Below, piece by piece: positions 45,462 to 55,922 of a stretch of 64,000 nucleotides of DNA (positions within the stretch are counted from its first letter, which is position 1; every line of letters starts with the position of its first letter). This DNA is from SAR116 cluster bacterium AG-335-B03 (GTDB taxonomy: Bacteria; Pseudomonadota; Alphaproteobacteria; Puniceispirillales; Marisalimonadaceae). The notes beneath the pieces are model-generated. The model was given only the letters and a program-made list of their open reading frames with translations, searched no databases and had not been told where the DNA came from. The stretch covers positions 1 through 64,000 of the forward strand of contig QBZG01000004.1 in NCBI GenBank assembly GCA_003282435.1, written 5' to 3'. A program made the position numbers and the translations under genes.

Positions 45462-46106
45462 ATGTTATATGAAAGCTCAATTCAAAAGGCTAATCTCATA
45501 ATGGATTTGAGGTCAATGGGTATTTCATCTAATGATGTTCTTTCAGCCATAGAGAAAATTCCACGAGAAATTTTTTTACCATCTACTTTTCAATCATATG
45601 CTTATGAAAATAATCCTTTACCCATTGGTTTTGAGCAAACAATTAGTCAACCTTATATTGTCGCGCTTATGACTGAGGCTTTATCACTAAAGGGTAACGA
45701 AGTTATTTTAGAAATAGGTACAGGTTCTGGTTATCAAACCTCAATTTTATCTCTTTTATCTAGAAGGGTTTACTCTATAGAAAGAATAAAGGCATTGCTT
45801 GTTAATGCTCAAAGTTGTTTTAAAAAGCTAAAGTTAACTAATATAATTTCTGAATTTGGAGATGGATTTTTAGGTTGGCCAAAATTAGCACCTTTTGATC
45901 ACATGATAATAACATGTGCAGTTAAAAAAATAGATAATAGATTATTAAACCAAATTAGAGTTAACGGTTCATGTGTTGTACCAATAGGTAAAACAAAATC
46001 GCAGCAAAGATTAAAGAAAATTATAATAGGAAATGACAGAAATGAAGATGTCTGGGAGGATTTAGGTAAAGTTAGTTTTGTACCATTAATTACTGAAAAA
46101 GATTGA
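45462..46106 (+). CDS. pcm: Protein-L-isoaspartate O-methyltransferase
   Basis: The 214-residue protein has the SAM motif LEIGTGSGYQTSILS (about 84-98), FEQTISQPYIVALM upstream of it and the family PIG turn (VVPIGKTKSQQRL). It methylates isoaspartyl residues in aged proteins to start their repair. It is placed between surE and the NlpD-like gene with 0-bp and 50-bp gaps. Confidence 0.9.
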   Translation: MLYESSIQKANLIMDLRSMGISSNDVLSAIEKIPREIFLPSTFQSYAYENNPLPIGFEQTISQPYIVALMTEALSLKGNEVILEIGTGSGYQTSILSLLSRRVYSIERIKALLVNAQSCFKKLKLTNIISEFGDGFLGWPKLAPFDHMIITCAVKKIDNRLLNQIRVNGSCVVPIGKTKSQQRLKKIIIGNDRNEDVWEDLGKVSFVPLITEKD

Positions 46107-46156
46107 ATAATTTCTAATTTTTTGAAACATTAATGATATAGTATGGGGAATAAAAA

Positions 46157-47065
46157 TTGTTTAAACTTCATTTAATTATATTAGTTTTTTTTATGTTTGG
46201 TTGCCAAACAAACAACTTAGTTGAAGATTTAAAAAATGACTATGCGCCAGAGACAAAAGCTGTAGTTTTTAATAAATATGAAGAATTAATTAAAAACAAC
46301 ATACCTTTAAATGGTATGATAATGGTAAAAGAAAATGAAACAATTTATAGCCTTGCAAATAAATATAATGTTATTCCAAAAGACATTATAGAGGATAACA
46401 AGCTTTCAAAACCCTATGATTTAAAGTTTAATCAAATTTTATTTTTAAGAAATAAAAATTTTTATGTTTTAAAAAAGGGAGATACTATTGATAAAATTTC
46501 TATAAGGTTTGCTGTTAACAAACTAGATATTATTAAACTTAATAAACTCGAAAAACCATACAAATTAATCGTAGGTAACAAAATTTTAATTCCAAAAATA
46601 AGAGACTATTCTGTTGTCGACCTAATAATTAATGAAAAAGTTTATAAATCTAAATTGGTAGTTCCTAAATTTAATAAAAATAATAAAAACATAATTAAAA
46701 ATGCACCTAAATTTATTTGGCCAGCAAAAGGTACTGTTACTAAAAGTTTTGGTAAATTTGGCAAGGGGCAATATTATGATGGAATAGATTTAAAATTAGG
46801 TGTAAATAAGCCAATATATTCTACGTACGATGGAAAGATTGCTTTTATTGGATCTCAAATTAAAAAATTTGGAAACCTTGTCCTTGTAAAGCATGACAAT
46901 GGCTGGTTGTCGGCATATTCAAATTTAGGGAAATACAACGTAAAACAAGGTGATATAATTAAAAAAGGGGAAATTATTGCTTTTACTTCTTCGGATAGTG
47001 GGTTATTTCATTTTCAATTAAGATATAATAGAACTCCAGTTAATCCAGTTAATTATCTTAATTAA
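46157..47065 (+). CDS. NlpD-like lipoprotein with LysM repeats and degenerate M23 (LytM) domain
   Basis: The start is the TTG at 46157 with GGGGAA upstream. The 302-residue protein has a lipoprotein signal (hydrophobic stretch ending FGC, Cys16), two LysM repeats (about 55-100 and 102-150) and a C-terminal M23 domain (about 195-302). Zinc ligands are altered: the usual HxGxD reads YDGID and the second motif reads AYSNLG with His lost. Such degenerate LytM proteins activate cell-wall amidases rather than cut peptidoglycan. The location after pcm matches NlpD. It is anchored in the outer or inner membrane facing the periplasm. Confidence 0.82.
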   Translation: MFKLHLIILVFFMFGCQTNNLVEDLKNDYAPETKAVVFNKYEELIKNNIPLNGMIMVKENETIYSLANKYNVIPKDIIEDNKLSKPYDLKFNQILFLRNKNFYVLKKGDTIDKISIRFAVNKLDIIKLNKLEKPYKLIVGNKILIPKIRDYSVVDLIINEKVYKSKLVVPKFNKNNKNIIKNAPKFIWPAKGTVTKSFGKFGKGQYYDGIDLKLGVNKPIYSTYDGKIAFIGSQIKKFGNLVLVKHDNGWLSAYSNLGKYNVKQGDIIKKGEIIAFTSSDSGLFHFQLRYNRTPVNPVNYLN

Positions 47066-47928
47066 TATATTTTAATTTTATTTCTTCCTGCTAAATCTTG
47101 AATGAACTGCCATGCAACTCTCCCAGATCTAGCTCCTCTGGTAATTGACCATTCAAGTGCCTCTGATTTTAAAATATTTTTATCTATTGATATTTTAAAT
47201 TCATCACAATATCCATAAACTATTTCTAGGAATGTATCTTGAGACATGTTATGGAATCCTATCCATAACCCAAACCTGTCTGACAAAGAAACTTTTTCTT
47301 CTACAGACTCAGATGGATTAATAGCTGTTGATCTTTCATTCTCCATCATATATCTTGGCATTAAGTGCCTTCTATTAGATGTTGCATAAAAAATTACATT
47401 ATTAGGCTTTCCTTCAATTCCGCCGTCTAATGCAGCCTTAAGACTTTTATAAGTGTTTTCTCCAGCATCAAAGGATAGATCATCACATAATAAGATGAAT
47501 TTAAAATTTTTATTTTGAGATAATAAGTAAAGTAATTCTGGAAGTTCAGAAATATCTTCACGATGAATTTCAACTAATTTTAAATGTGTAGATTTTGTCT
47601 TTAATAAAATTTCTGCATGTACAGCCTTAACCAAAGACGATTTCCCTGTTCCTCTTGCTCCCCACAAGAGCGCATTATTAGCTGTTAAGTTTTGAGAAAA
47701 ATTTAATGTGTTATCAAGAAGTAACTTTTTTTGTGGTTCAATGCCTTGAAGAAGTGAAATTGGAATACGATTAATACCTTCAATGGGTCTAATAAGACCT
47801 GTCTTTGAGTCATAAACAAACCCCTCGCTTTTGTGTAAATTATCTATTTTTTTTTCTGGTGGTGCCAATCTATCCAAAGCGTTTGCTATGCGTTCTAATA
47901 AAAAAATTGATTTGTTGTTATTAATCAT
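47062..47928 (-). CDS. DUF815-family AAA ATPase
   Basis: I take the ATG at 47928 (288 residues); a TTG at 47940 would add four. The protein has Walker A GARGTGKSS (about residues 90-98) and FILLCDDLSFD as Walker B, then RRHLMPRYM and DRFGLWIGFHNM. These match the DUF815 group of predicted ATPases, common in proteobacteria and of unknown role. It is convergent with the NlpD-like gene and overlaps it by 4 bp at the stops. Confidence 0.8.
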   Translation of the reverse strand: MINNNKSIFLLERIANALDRLAPPEKKIDNLHKSEGFVYDSKTGLIRPIEGINRIPISLLQGIEPQKKLLLDNTLNFSQNLTANNALLWGARGTGKSSLVKAVHAEILLKTKSTHLKLVEIHREDISELPELLYLLSQNKNFKFILLCDDLSFDAGENTYKSLKAALDGGIEGKPNNVIFYATSNRRHLMPRYMMENERSTAINPSESVEEKVSLSDRFGLWIGFHNMSQDTFLEIVYGYCDEFKISIDKNILKSEALEWSITRGARSGRVAWQFIQDLAGRNKIKIY

Positions 47929-48047
47929 TTGAGAGCCCAAACCGTTGAAGTTGTAATATATATGTTTTTTGGAATTTATCTATGGTCTTTCTTAGATTTT
48001 TTTTATATAAGTTGTTATCTTAATTTTAGATTTTTATGGAGTTACCA

Positions 48048-48413
48048 ATGATTTCAAGTGCATTCGCTCAATCGGCAGCTGGGCAAGCCGGAGGATTTTC
48101 TTTGCAAGGACTTCTTCCATTTGTTTTAATTTTTATAATTTTCTATTTTTTGTTAATAAGACCTCAACAAAAAAGAGTTAAACAACATAAATTAATGGTT
48201 GAAAGTTTAAAAAGGGGAAATAAAGTTTTGACTGCGGGAGGAATTCTTGGAGTTGTTACTAGAGCAATTGATGGTTCTGAAACAGTTAGTGTAGAAATTT
48301 CTTCAGGTGTAACCGTAGAATTGGCAAGACAAATGATTTCTGAAGTAAGAGGCGAAGAAAAAATTAAAGCAAAAGCAGTTGAAAATAAGACTAAACCAAA
48401 ATCCAAAAAGTAA
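48048..48413 (+). CDS. yajC: Preprotein translocase accessory protein YajC
   Basis: GGAG at 48038-48041 fixes the start at the ATG at 48048, so the ATG at 48036 is not used. The 121-residue protein has one membrane helix (LLPFVLIFIIFYFLLIRPQQ) with the characteristic IRPQQKR flank, followed by GGILGVVTRAIDG. YajC associates with SecDF. The yajC-secD-secF order is the usual one. Confidence 0.93.
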   Translation: MISSAFAQSAAGQAGGFSLQGLLPFVLIFIIFYFLLIRPQQKRVKQHKLMVESLKRGNKVLTAGGILGVVTRAIDGSETVSVEISSGVTVELARQMISEVRGEEKIKAKAVENKTKPKSKK

Positions 48414-48455
48414 CTAATTTTTTCACTCCTTAAATATGTAATAAAGTGATACAAA

Positions 48456-50018
48456 ATGAAAAGTTTATCTAAATTTAGGATTATTCTAATATTGTTTAGT
48501 GTATTTTTAGGTCTTGTATATGCTGCACCTAATTTTTTAAATAGTTCTCTGCAAAACAATTCTACTAATTTATTGCCAGGAAAAAAAATAAATCTTGGTT
48601 TAGATTTAAAAGGTGGATCATATCTTTTGTTAAAAGCTGATATGGAGGTAGTATTTGCTGAAAAATTAGAATCGTTAATGTCTGATATTAGATCTTCTCT
48701 TAGAAAATCCAAAATTGGTTATAAGAAATTAAATGTAAAGGAAGATTTTGTTTCTTTTCAAATGCGGAAAGGAACATCTATAGAAAAAATAAAATCTGTT
48801 ATATTAGGCATAGATAAAAATTTAATCGTTAAGAATAATATTGATATTTTTCAAATTGAATTCTCTGATGCTAACAAGCAAAAAATTACTAAAACAACAA
48901 TGATGCAAGCAATTGAAATAGTCAGAAGAAGAATAGATGAAACTGGAACCAATGAGCCTAGTATTCAGCAACAAGGTACTGATAGAATCATTGTTCAATT
49001 ACCAGGATTAGATGATCCAAGTCGTATAAAAAAGTTGTTAGGAAAAACTGCTAAATTAAACTTTCAATTAGTTCATCCTACCATTTTATCTGAAGATATT
49101 AACAAAGATTCGAAATCACCTCCAGGTTACATTGTGTTACCGGAAGATAAAAATTCTGATCGTTTTTATATGGTTAATAAAAGAGTAATGGTTTCAGGAG
49201 AAATGTTGAAAGATGCTAGTCCTACGTTTGACAGAAACAATAGTCCTTCTGTTTCATTTCAATTATCACCATTAGGAGGTAAAAAATTTGGAAGAGTAAC
49301 TGGTAAACATGTTGGTAGAGCTTTTGCAATTGTCCTAGACGGTAAAGTTGTTAGTGCACCTGTTATTCAAACTCAAATTTTTTCAACAGGCCAAATAACA
49401 GGGGCTTTTAGTGTTCAAGAAACAAATGATCTAGCATTAGTTCTTAGATCAGGAGCATTGCCTGCACCAATGATTATTTTAGAAGAACGTTCAGTTGGCC
49501 CAGGGTTGGGTAGTGATTCAATATCATCAGGTAAAATAGCTAGTATAATAGGCTTAATAGCGGTTATGTTTTTTATGTTAATAACTTATGGCGTATTTGG
49601 GATTTTTGCCAATATTGCTCTTTGTTGTAACATAATTTTTATTATAGCTTTATTAAGCATCATTCAAGCAACTCTGACGTTACCAGGCATTGCTGGAATA
49701 GTTTTAACAATGGGCATGGCCGTAGATGCAAATGTTTTGATTTTTGAACGTATTAAAGAAGAGTTTAATGCCGGAAGAAAAATTGTAGACGCTATTGAAG
49801 CTGGTTTTCAAAGAGCTATTTCAACAATTGTTGATGCTAATTTAACAACATTATTTGCCGCTCTTGCGTTGTTTTCATTTGGAAGTGGTCCTATAAAAGG
49901 TTTTTCAGTTACTTTGATGATAGGAATAGCCACATCTATGTTTACTGCGATTATTATAACTAAATATCTTGTTTTATTCTATTCAAAGAAAAAAGATATA
50001 AATAATATTTTATTTTAA
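48456..50018 (+). CDS. secD: Protein translocase subunit SecD
   Basis: The 520-residue protein has an N-terminal helix, a large periplasmic P1 domain with LGLDLKGGSYLLLK and RRRIDETGTNEPSIQQQG, and five C-terminal helices with GMAVDANVLIFERIKEE. SecDF uses the proton gradient to pull proteins through SecYEG. secF follows after 9 bp. Confidence 0.95.
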   Translation: MKSLSKFRIILILFSVFLGLVYAAPNFLNSSLQNNSTNLLPGKKINLGLDLKGGSYLLLKADMEVVFAEKLESLMSDIRSSLRKSKIGYKKLNVKEDFVSFQMRKGTSIEKIKSVILGIDKNLIVKNNIDIFQIEFSDANKQKITKTTMMQAIEIVRRRIDETGTNEPSIQQQGTDRIIVQLPGLDDPSRIKKLLGKTAKLNFQLVHPTILSEDINKDSKSPPGYIVLPEDKNSDRFYMVNKRVMVSGEMLKDASPTFDRNNSPSVSFQLSPLGGKKFGRVTGKHVGRAFAIVLDGKVVSAPVIQTQIFSTGQITGAFSVQETNDLALVLRSGALPAPMIILEERSVGPGLGSDSISSGKIASIIGLIAVMFFMLITYGVFGIFANIALCCNIIFIIALLSIIQATLTLPGIAGIVLTMGMAVDANVLIFERIKEEFNAGRKIVDAIEAGFQRAISTIVDANLTTLFAALALFSFGSGPIKGFSVTLMIGIATSMFTAIIITKYLVLFYSKKKDINNILF

Positions 50019-50027
50019 GGATTAAAT

Positions 50028-50969
50028 ATGAGATTATTACGATTAATTCCAAGTAATACAAACTTTGATTTTTTACATTTTAAAAAAATTGCTTTTATTT
50101 TCTCGGCTGTAATAATTTTAGGAACTTTCGTAAGTCTACTAATTAATAATTTGAACTATGGCATTGATTTTAAAGGTGGAATATTATTAGAATTAAGAAG
50201 TAATGATGAAAATAATAGCAACATTGATGATCTAAGAAAAAAAGTTTCCACTTTAAACGCTGGTGAAGTTTCAATACAAAACTTTGGAAAAGAAACAGAT
50301 TTTTTAGTTAGAATTCAAAAGCAAGATGGTGACCAAAAACAACAAATTGCTATGATTGAAAAAGTTAAATCTGTTACCAATAAAGATTACAATGTAAGAA
50401 GATCCGAATTTGTTGGTCCAGTTGTTGGCGATGAGTTAAAAACTGCTGGAATGTTAGCTGTTTCTTTAGCTTTGTTATCAATCATGGTCTATATTTGGTT
50501 TAGGTTTGAGTGGCAATTTTCTATTGCTGCAATTATTGCTTTAACCCACGATGTTTTAACCACAGTTGGCTTATTTTCTATCCTCCAATTAGAGTTTAAT
50601 TTAGCTACAATCGCAGCTATTTTAACCACTGCTGGATATTCTATAAATGACACTGTGGTTATTTTCGATAGAGTTAGAGAAAATTTAAGAAGATATAAGT
50701 CAAAAGACCATTACTTTATTTATAATAAATCTGTTAATGAAACCTTATCTAGAACTGTAATAACATCAGTCACTACTCTAATAGCATTATTTATTATTTT
50801 CTTTTTTGGTGGTGCTGTATTATCTGATTTTGCTCTTGCAATGATATGGGGAGTGTTAATAGGAACATTTTCTTCAATTTTTGTTGCAGTTTCGTTATTG
50901 ACCTTTTTTAATATTAATAAAGGAGACAAAGTAGAGGATCAACCAAATGTTCCAGAATATGAAAGATAA
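50028..50969 (+). CDS. secF: Protein translocase subunit SecF
   Basis: The 313-residue protein has NYGIDFKGGILLEL, VGPVVGDELK and GYSINDTVVIFDRVRENLR, with six helices. It pairs with SecD in proton-driven export. Its stop abuts the convergent trmFO stop. Confidence 0.95.
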   Translation: MRLLRLIPSNTNFDFLHFKKIAFIFSAVIILGTFVSLLINNLNYGIDFKGGILLELRSNDENNSNIDDLRKKVSTLNAGEVSIQNFGKETDFLVRIQKQDGDQKQQIAMIEKVKSVTNKDYNVRRSEFVGPVVGDELKTAGMLAVSLALLSIMVYIWFRFEWQFSIAAIIALTHDVLTTVGLFSILQLEFNLATIAAILTTAGYSINDTVVIFDRVRENLRRYKSKDHYFIYNKSVNETLSRTVITSVTTLIALFIIFFFGGAVLSDFALAMIWGVLIGTFSSIFVAVSLLTFFNINKGDKVEDQPNVPEYER

Positions 50970-52328
50970 TTAAATATTAATTTCTTCTACCCATTTCTTA
51001 AATGAGTTTAACGCTTTACTAGCTTGTATTTTTTTCTTTTCTCTGCCTTTCAAATATTTCTTTTTATTTTGAATTGTACCAGTAAAGTTGATATCAGGCA
51101 TTAGACCAAAATTAATGTTCATAGGTTGAAATGTTTTTGGATTTGCATTCATTGTAATATGTTTTAATAAAGCCCCATGAGCGGTATTATCTGGTGGAAG
51201 TTTGAAATCAGTTTTTTTAAAATCATGCGCAGCAACCATGCCTGAAATCAAACCTATTGCCGCAGACTCAACATAACCTTCAACCCCAGTAATTTGGCCA
51301 GCAAAAATAATATTTGGAGATTTTTTTAAACGTAAATATTGATCTAATAATATGGGAGATTTTATAAATGTATTTCTGTGAAGACCTCCAAGTCTTGCAA
51401 ACTCAGCATCTTCTAAACCAGGGATTGTTTTGAAAACTTCTTTTTGTGCACTGTGTTTCATCTTGGTTTGAAAACCAACAATGTTAAATAATGTACCAGA
51501 TTTATTATCTTGCCTTAATTGAACAATAGCATATGGTTCTTCACGACTGTTTGGATTTGTTAAACCTACAGGTTTCATAGGTCCATAACGCAGTGTTTCG
51601 TCACCTCTTCTAATTATTTCTTCTATAGGCATACATCCTTCAAAAAATGGTGTGTCTTCAAAATTTTTGAAGTCCATTTTAGGTGCTTTTTTAACTTTTT
51701 TTATAAACTCATAGTATTCCTTTTTTGATAACGGACAGTTTATATAATCATCTCCATCACCCTTATCATATCTAGATTGTTTCCAAGCAATAGTCATATT
51801 TATTGTATCTTTGTAAATAATTGGAGCTATTGCATCATAAAAAGCTAACGAATTTTCAGATGTTTTATTTTTAATATACTCTGTTAAATTAACTGACGTT
51901 AATGGGCCTGTGGAAACAATTACTATTTGATCTCTAAATTCATCAAGATTTTTAACTTCTTTATTTATAATTTTAATTTTTGAATTGCTTTTGATAATAT
52001 TATTAATTTCTTTAGCAAAATCATCTCTATCTACAGCTAAAGCTGAGCCTGCAGGTACTTTATTCAAATCAGCAGTTTTCATAATTAATGAGTTAGACAT
52101 TCTTAATTCTTCATGTAAAACTCCTACCGCGTTATACTCTTTATCGTCCGATCTAAAAGAATTAGAACACACCAGTTCAGCTAAATATTCAGTATTATGA
52201 GCTTCAGTTTTATTGCCGGGTCGCATTTCATAAAGGTCAACATCAATTCCTAATTTAGAAATTTGATAAGCAGCCTCGCATCCAGCTAAACCACCACCAA
52301 TAACATTAATTTTATTTTGATTTTTCAT
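50970..52328 (-). CDS. trmFO: Methylenetetrahydrofolate-tRNA-(uracil-5-)-methyltransferase TrmFO
   Basis: The 452-residue flavoprotein begins with INVIGGGLAGCEAAYQ (FAD site) and continues with the family block HNTEYLAELVCSNSFRSDD. It contains the catalytic cysteine region and CPLSKKEYYEFI. TrmFO makes 5-methyluridine at position 54 of tRNA using methylene-tetrahydrofolate. It lies 1 bp after uvrA in the same direction, so the two form one transcription unit. Confidence 0.93.
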   Translation of the reverse strand: MKNQNKINVIGGGLAGCEAAYQISKLGIDVDLYEMRPGNKTEAHNTEYLAELVCSNSFRSDDKEYNAVGVLHEELRMSNSLIMKTADLNKVPAGSALAVDRDDFAKEINNIIKSNSKIKIINKEVKNLDEFRDQIVIVSTGPLTSVNLTEYIKNKTSENSLAFYDAIAPIIYKDTINMTIAWKQSRYDKGDGDDYINCPLSKKEYYEFIKKVKKAPKMDFKNFEDTPFFEGCMPIEEIIRRGDETLRYGPMKPVGLTNPNSREEPYAIVQLRQDNKSGTLFNIVGFQTKMKHSAQKEVFKTIPGLEDAEFARLGGLHRNTFIKSPILLDQYLRLKKSPNIIFAGQITGVEGYVESAAIGLISGMVAAHDFKKTDFKLPPDNTAHGALLKHITMNANPKTFQPMNINFGLMPDINFTGTIQNKKKYLKGREKKKIQASKALNSFKKWVEEINI

Positions 52329-52329
52329 G

Positions 52330-55203
52330 TTATTTTTTATTATCTAATATTCTTTTTAGGAAAATACCAGTATGACTTTCTTTCACTTTAGCAACTTCTT
52401 CAGGAGTACCTTGAGCAACTACGTATCCACCTTTGTCACCTCCTTCAGGTCCTAAGTCAATAATATGATCTGCTGTTTTAATTACATCAAGATTATGTTC
52501 AATCACAATCATTGTATTTCCATTATCTACGAGTTCTTGCATAACTTCTAAAAGTTTTTTTATATCATGAAAATGTAGACCTGTTGTTGGCTCATCTAAT
52601 ATGTAAATGGTTCTGCCTGTTCCTTTCCTTGATAACTCTTTTGCAAGCTTTATTCTTTGAGCTTCTCCGCCAGATAGCGTTGTAGATCGTTGACCAATTT
52701 TAATATACCCTAAACCAACTCTTTCTAATGTTTCTAATTTTTCATAAATTAATGGTACAGCCGTAAAAAGTTCTGCTCCTTCTGAAACAGTCATATCCAA
52801 AACGTCTGAAATAGATTTATCTCTCCACTTTACATCAAGTGTTTCTCTATTATATCTCATCCCTTTACATTGGTCACATTTAACATAGACGTCAGGTAAA
52901 AAATGCATTTCGATTTTAATTACTCCGTCACCTTGACATGCTTCGCATCTTCCCCCTTTCACATTAAATGAAAACCTACCTGGTAAATAACCTCTTGCTT
53001 TTGCTTCAGGTAGACCCGCAAACCAATCTCTAATATGATTAAAAGCTCCAGTGTAAGTGGCGGGATTTGATCTAGGAGTTCTTCCTATGGGTGACTGATC
53101 AATGTCTATAATTTTATCAATTTGTGATATGCCATTTATTGATTTATATGGTGAAGGCATTGAACTATTACCATTTAAAATTTTTGACAAACTTTTTTGA
53201 AGTGTTTGTATTACTAAAGTAGATTTTCCTCCACCAGACACGCCAGTAACACATGTAAGGACTCCTAGGGGAAACTCTACATCAACATTTTGAAGGTTGT
53301 TACCAGAGGCTCCTCTTAGTATAATATGTTTATTTGGATTAATTTTTCTTCTTTTTTTAGGAACGTCAATTTTTTTAACACCACAGAGATAATTTCCAGT
53401 AATACTATTTTTATTATTTTTAATTTCTTGAGGTGTCCCTTCAGCTATAATTGCTCCACCGTTAATTCCAGCACCAGGGCCAATGTCTACAACATGATCT
53501 GCTATTAAAATAGCTTCTTCATCATGCTCAACAACTATAACAGTGTTTCCAAGATCTCTTAATTTTTGTAATGTATGTAATAATCGTTCATTGTCTCTTT
53601 GATGTAATCCTATGCTCGGTTCGTCAAGTACGTATAATACTCCTGATAACCCAGAACCAATTTGACTAGCCAAACGTATCCTTTGACTTTCTCCTCCGGA
53701 TAAAGTTCCACTATTTCTTGAAATTGATAAATAAGAAAGCCCAACACTTGTTAAAAAACCAAGTCGATCATTTATTTCTTTTAATACCTGCCTTGAAATT
53801 GCTAATTCTTGTTCATTCAGTATTGAATTTAGATTTAAAAACCATTCTCTAGCGTCTTCAATTGTTAATCTAGAAACATCTGCAATATCTTTTTTATTAA
53901 TTTTAACTGCTAGAGTTTCTAATTTAAGTCTTTTTCCATTACATTTTTCACAATCTTTATCAGATTGAAATCTGCCCAGTTCTTCTTTAACCCACTTACT
54001 TTCACTCTCTTTGAGTCTTCTAGCCAAATTTGGTATTACACCTTCAAATGCTTTTTTAGATCTGTAAACTCTGGTTCCATCATTATATACGATTTCAATT
54101 TTTTCTTCACCAGAACCAAATAAAAGCATTTGTTTTATATCATCAGAGAGATCAAAAAACTTGCTATCAATATCAAATTTATAATGTTTTGCCAAAGATT
54201 GCAGTGTTTGAACGTATAATTTACTGGTATTTAAAGCCCAAGGTGCAATTGCTCCATCTCTTAAAGAAATAGTTTCATCTGGAACTACAAGGTTAACGTC
54301 AAATGCTACAGCATTACCTAATCCATCACATTTATCACAAGCACCAGCTGGATTATTAAAAGAGAAAATTCTAGGTTCAATTTCATCAATTGTAAAACCA
54401 CTCTCAGGGCAAGAAAAATTAGATGAATATATTTCTTTTTTATTTGTATCGACCTCTAAGGTATATAACAAACCGTCTGATAATTGTAATGAAAGTTCAA
54501 CAGAATCTGCGAGCCTTTGCAGTAAATCTTTATTTTCTTGCTCAGAAGTTTTTTTAATTATTAATCTATCAACAACAACTTCAATATCGTGTTTTTTATA
54601 TCTGTCAAGTGTTGGTAATTCTTCTATATCATAAAATTCATTATTGATTCTAAGTCTTTGAAAGCCTTTTTTTCTTAAATCTATGAATTCTTTTCTATAT
54701 TCTCCTTTTCTTCCTCTTACAATTGGGGATAGTATGTAAATTTTGGTGTTGTCTTCTTTTTTATAAATTTTATCAACCATTTGACTAACAGTTTGACTTT
54801 CTATAGGTAAACCTGTCGCTGGAGAATATGGAATTCCTACTCTTGCCCATAAAAGTCTCATGTAATCATATATTTCAGTTACTGTGCCAACCGTAGACCT
54901 TGGATTTTTATTAGTAGATTTTTGTTCAATTGAAATTGCAGGTGATAAGCCTTCAATAGCTTCCACATCAGGCTTTTGCATCATTTGTAAGAATTGTCTT
55001 GCATACGCTGAAAGTGATTCTACATATCTTCTTTGACCTTCTGCATAAATTGTATCAAAGGCGAGTGAACTTTTACCAGAACCAGAAACTCCAGTCATAA
55101 CAATTAGTTTATTTTTTGGGATGTTTATATTAACGTTTTTTAAATTATGTTCATTGGCACTTCGAACTTTAAGAAATTGATTAGGCTCAAGAGTTATAGT
55201 CAT
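52330..55203 (-). CDS. uvrA: UvrABC system protein A
   Basis: The 957-residue protein has two ABC ATPase modules ([14 protein letters not shown] near the start and [14 protein letters not shown] in the C-terminal half). It has [17 protein letters not shown] and [16 protein letters not shown] signatures, and zinc-finger cysteines in CDKCDG, CEKCNG, CEACQG and CDQCKG. UvrA finds DNA lesions for excision repair. The gene is divergent from ssb, the classic uvrA-ssb arrangement. Confidence 0.96.
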   Translation of the reverse strand: MTITLEPNQFLKVRSANEHNLKNVNINIPKNKLIVMTGVSGSGKSSLAFDTIYAEGQRRYVESLSAYARQFLQMMQKPDVEAIEGLSPAISIEQKSTNKNPRSTVGTVTEIYDYMRLLWARVGIPYSPATGLPIESQTVSQMVDKIYKKEDNTKIYILSPIVRGRKGEYRKEFIDLRKKGFQRLRINNEFYDIEELPTLDRYKKHDIEVVVDRLIIKKTSEQENKDLLQRLADSVELSLQLSDGLLYTLEVDTNKKEIYSSNFSCPESGFTIDEIEPRIFSFNNPAGACDKCDGLGNAVAFDVNLVVPDETISLRDGAIAPWALNTSKLYVQTLQSLAKHYKFDIDSKFFDLSDDIKQMLLFGSGEEKIEIVYNDGTRVYRSKKAFEGVIPNLARRLKESESKWVKEELGRFQSDKDCEKCNGKRLKLETLAVKINKKDIADVSRLTIEDAREWFLNLNSILNEQELAISRQVLKEINDRLGFLTSVGLSYLSISRNSGTLSGGESQRIRLASQIGSGLSGVLYVLDEPSIGLHQRDNERLLHTLQKLRDLGNTVIVVEHDEEAILIADHVVDIGPGAGINGGAIIAEGTPQEIKNNKNSITGNYLCGVKKIDVPKKRRKINPNKHIILRGASGNNLQNVDVEFPLGVLTCVTGVSGGGKSTLVIQTLQKSLSKILNGNSSMPSPYKSINGISQIDKIIDIDQSPIGRTPRSNPATYTGAFNHIRDWFAGLPEAKARGYLPGRFSFNVKGGRCEACQGDGVIKIEMHFLPDVYVKCDQCKGMRYNRETLDVKWRDKSISDVLDMTVSEGAELFTAVPLIYEKLETLERVGLGYIKIGQRSTTLSGGEAQRIKLAKELSRKGTGRTIYILDEPTTGLHFHDIKKLLEVMQELVDNGNTMIVIEHNLDVIKTADHIIDLGPEGGDKGGYVVAQGTPEEVAKVKESHTGIFLKRILDNKK

Positions 55204-55307
55204 TAGATAATTATGTCCTCATTAAAAGAAATTTAACTTTCCATTTAGTTAACTTTGAAACCCTAAAAGTCAATGAAAAAGATTAAATTATTGTTTTTTT
55301 TAATGGA

Positions 55308-55332
55308 ATACTGTTCTATATTAAATACTGTT
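55308..55332. promoter_or_regulatory. ATACTGTT direct repeat between uvrA and ssb
   Basis: ATACTGTT occurs at 55308-55315 and 55325-55332, with a TATATT hexamer (55317-55322) between. It lies just upstream of ssb in the 148-bp divergent region. It does not fit the alphaproteobacterial LexA pattern GTTC-N7-GTTC exactly. An operator or promoter role is possible but unproven. Confidence 0.25.
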
Positions 55333-55351
55333 TTTTTATGGAGTTTAAATA

Positions 55352-55813
55352 ATGAGCGGAAGTGTTAATAAAGTCACTTTAGTAGGCAATTTAGGTCGAG
55401 ACCCTGAAATTAGAGCTATGCAAAATGGTGATAAAATTGTCCAACTTAGTATCGCTACATCTGATAGATGGAAAGATAAAAATTCTGGTGAACAAAGAGA
55501 AAGAACTGAATGGCATAGAGTTGTCATTTTTAACGATGCTTTAGGCAAAATTGCAGAACAATACTTAAAAAAAGGAAGTACTGTTTACTTAGAAGGCCAA
55601 CTTCAAACAAGAAAATGGACTGACCAGCAATCTGGTCAAGATAAATATACAACCGAGGTTGTTCTTCAAAGATATAGAGGAGAATTGACATTACTTGGGT
55701 CTAGACAAGACAATCAATTAAACAATAATTACAATAAATCTGAAATTGATCAGTTAAGTGAACCTTCTGTTTCCAATATTGCGTCTGATTTAGATGACGA
55801 AATACCTTTTTAA
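55352..55813 (+). CDS. ssb: Single-stranded DNA-binding protein
   Basis: The 153-residue protein starts [20 protein letters not shown] and contains [11 protein letters not shown] and [16 protein letters not shown]. It ends in the acidic tip DDEIPF that recruits partner proteins. It coats single-stranded DNA in replication and repair. GGAG precedes the ATG. Confidence 0.96.
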   Translation: MSGSVNKVTLVGNLGRDPEIRAMQNGDKIVQLSIATSDRWKDKNSGEQRERTEWHRVVIFNDALGKIAEQYLKKGSTVYLEGQLQTRKWTDQQSGQDKYTTEVVLQRYRGELTLLGSRQDNQLNNNYNKSEIDQLSEPSVSNIASDLDDEIPF

Positions 55814-55922
55814 AATTAATTTCAACACTTAATATAAAATAATACATATTGTTATATAAATTAAAAACATATACAATATTTAGTAATTTTTTTAATAAGA
55901 ATATTATCCTTGGAGTATTTTT

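Noticed and set aside
48164..48712. A 182-codon frame on the minus strand across yajC and secD
   Set aside because: It overlaps two firmly identified genes on the other strand, and its translation has no recognisable domain or signal. It is a by-product of their codon pattern.
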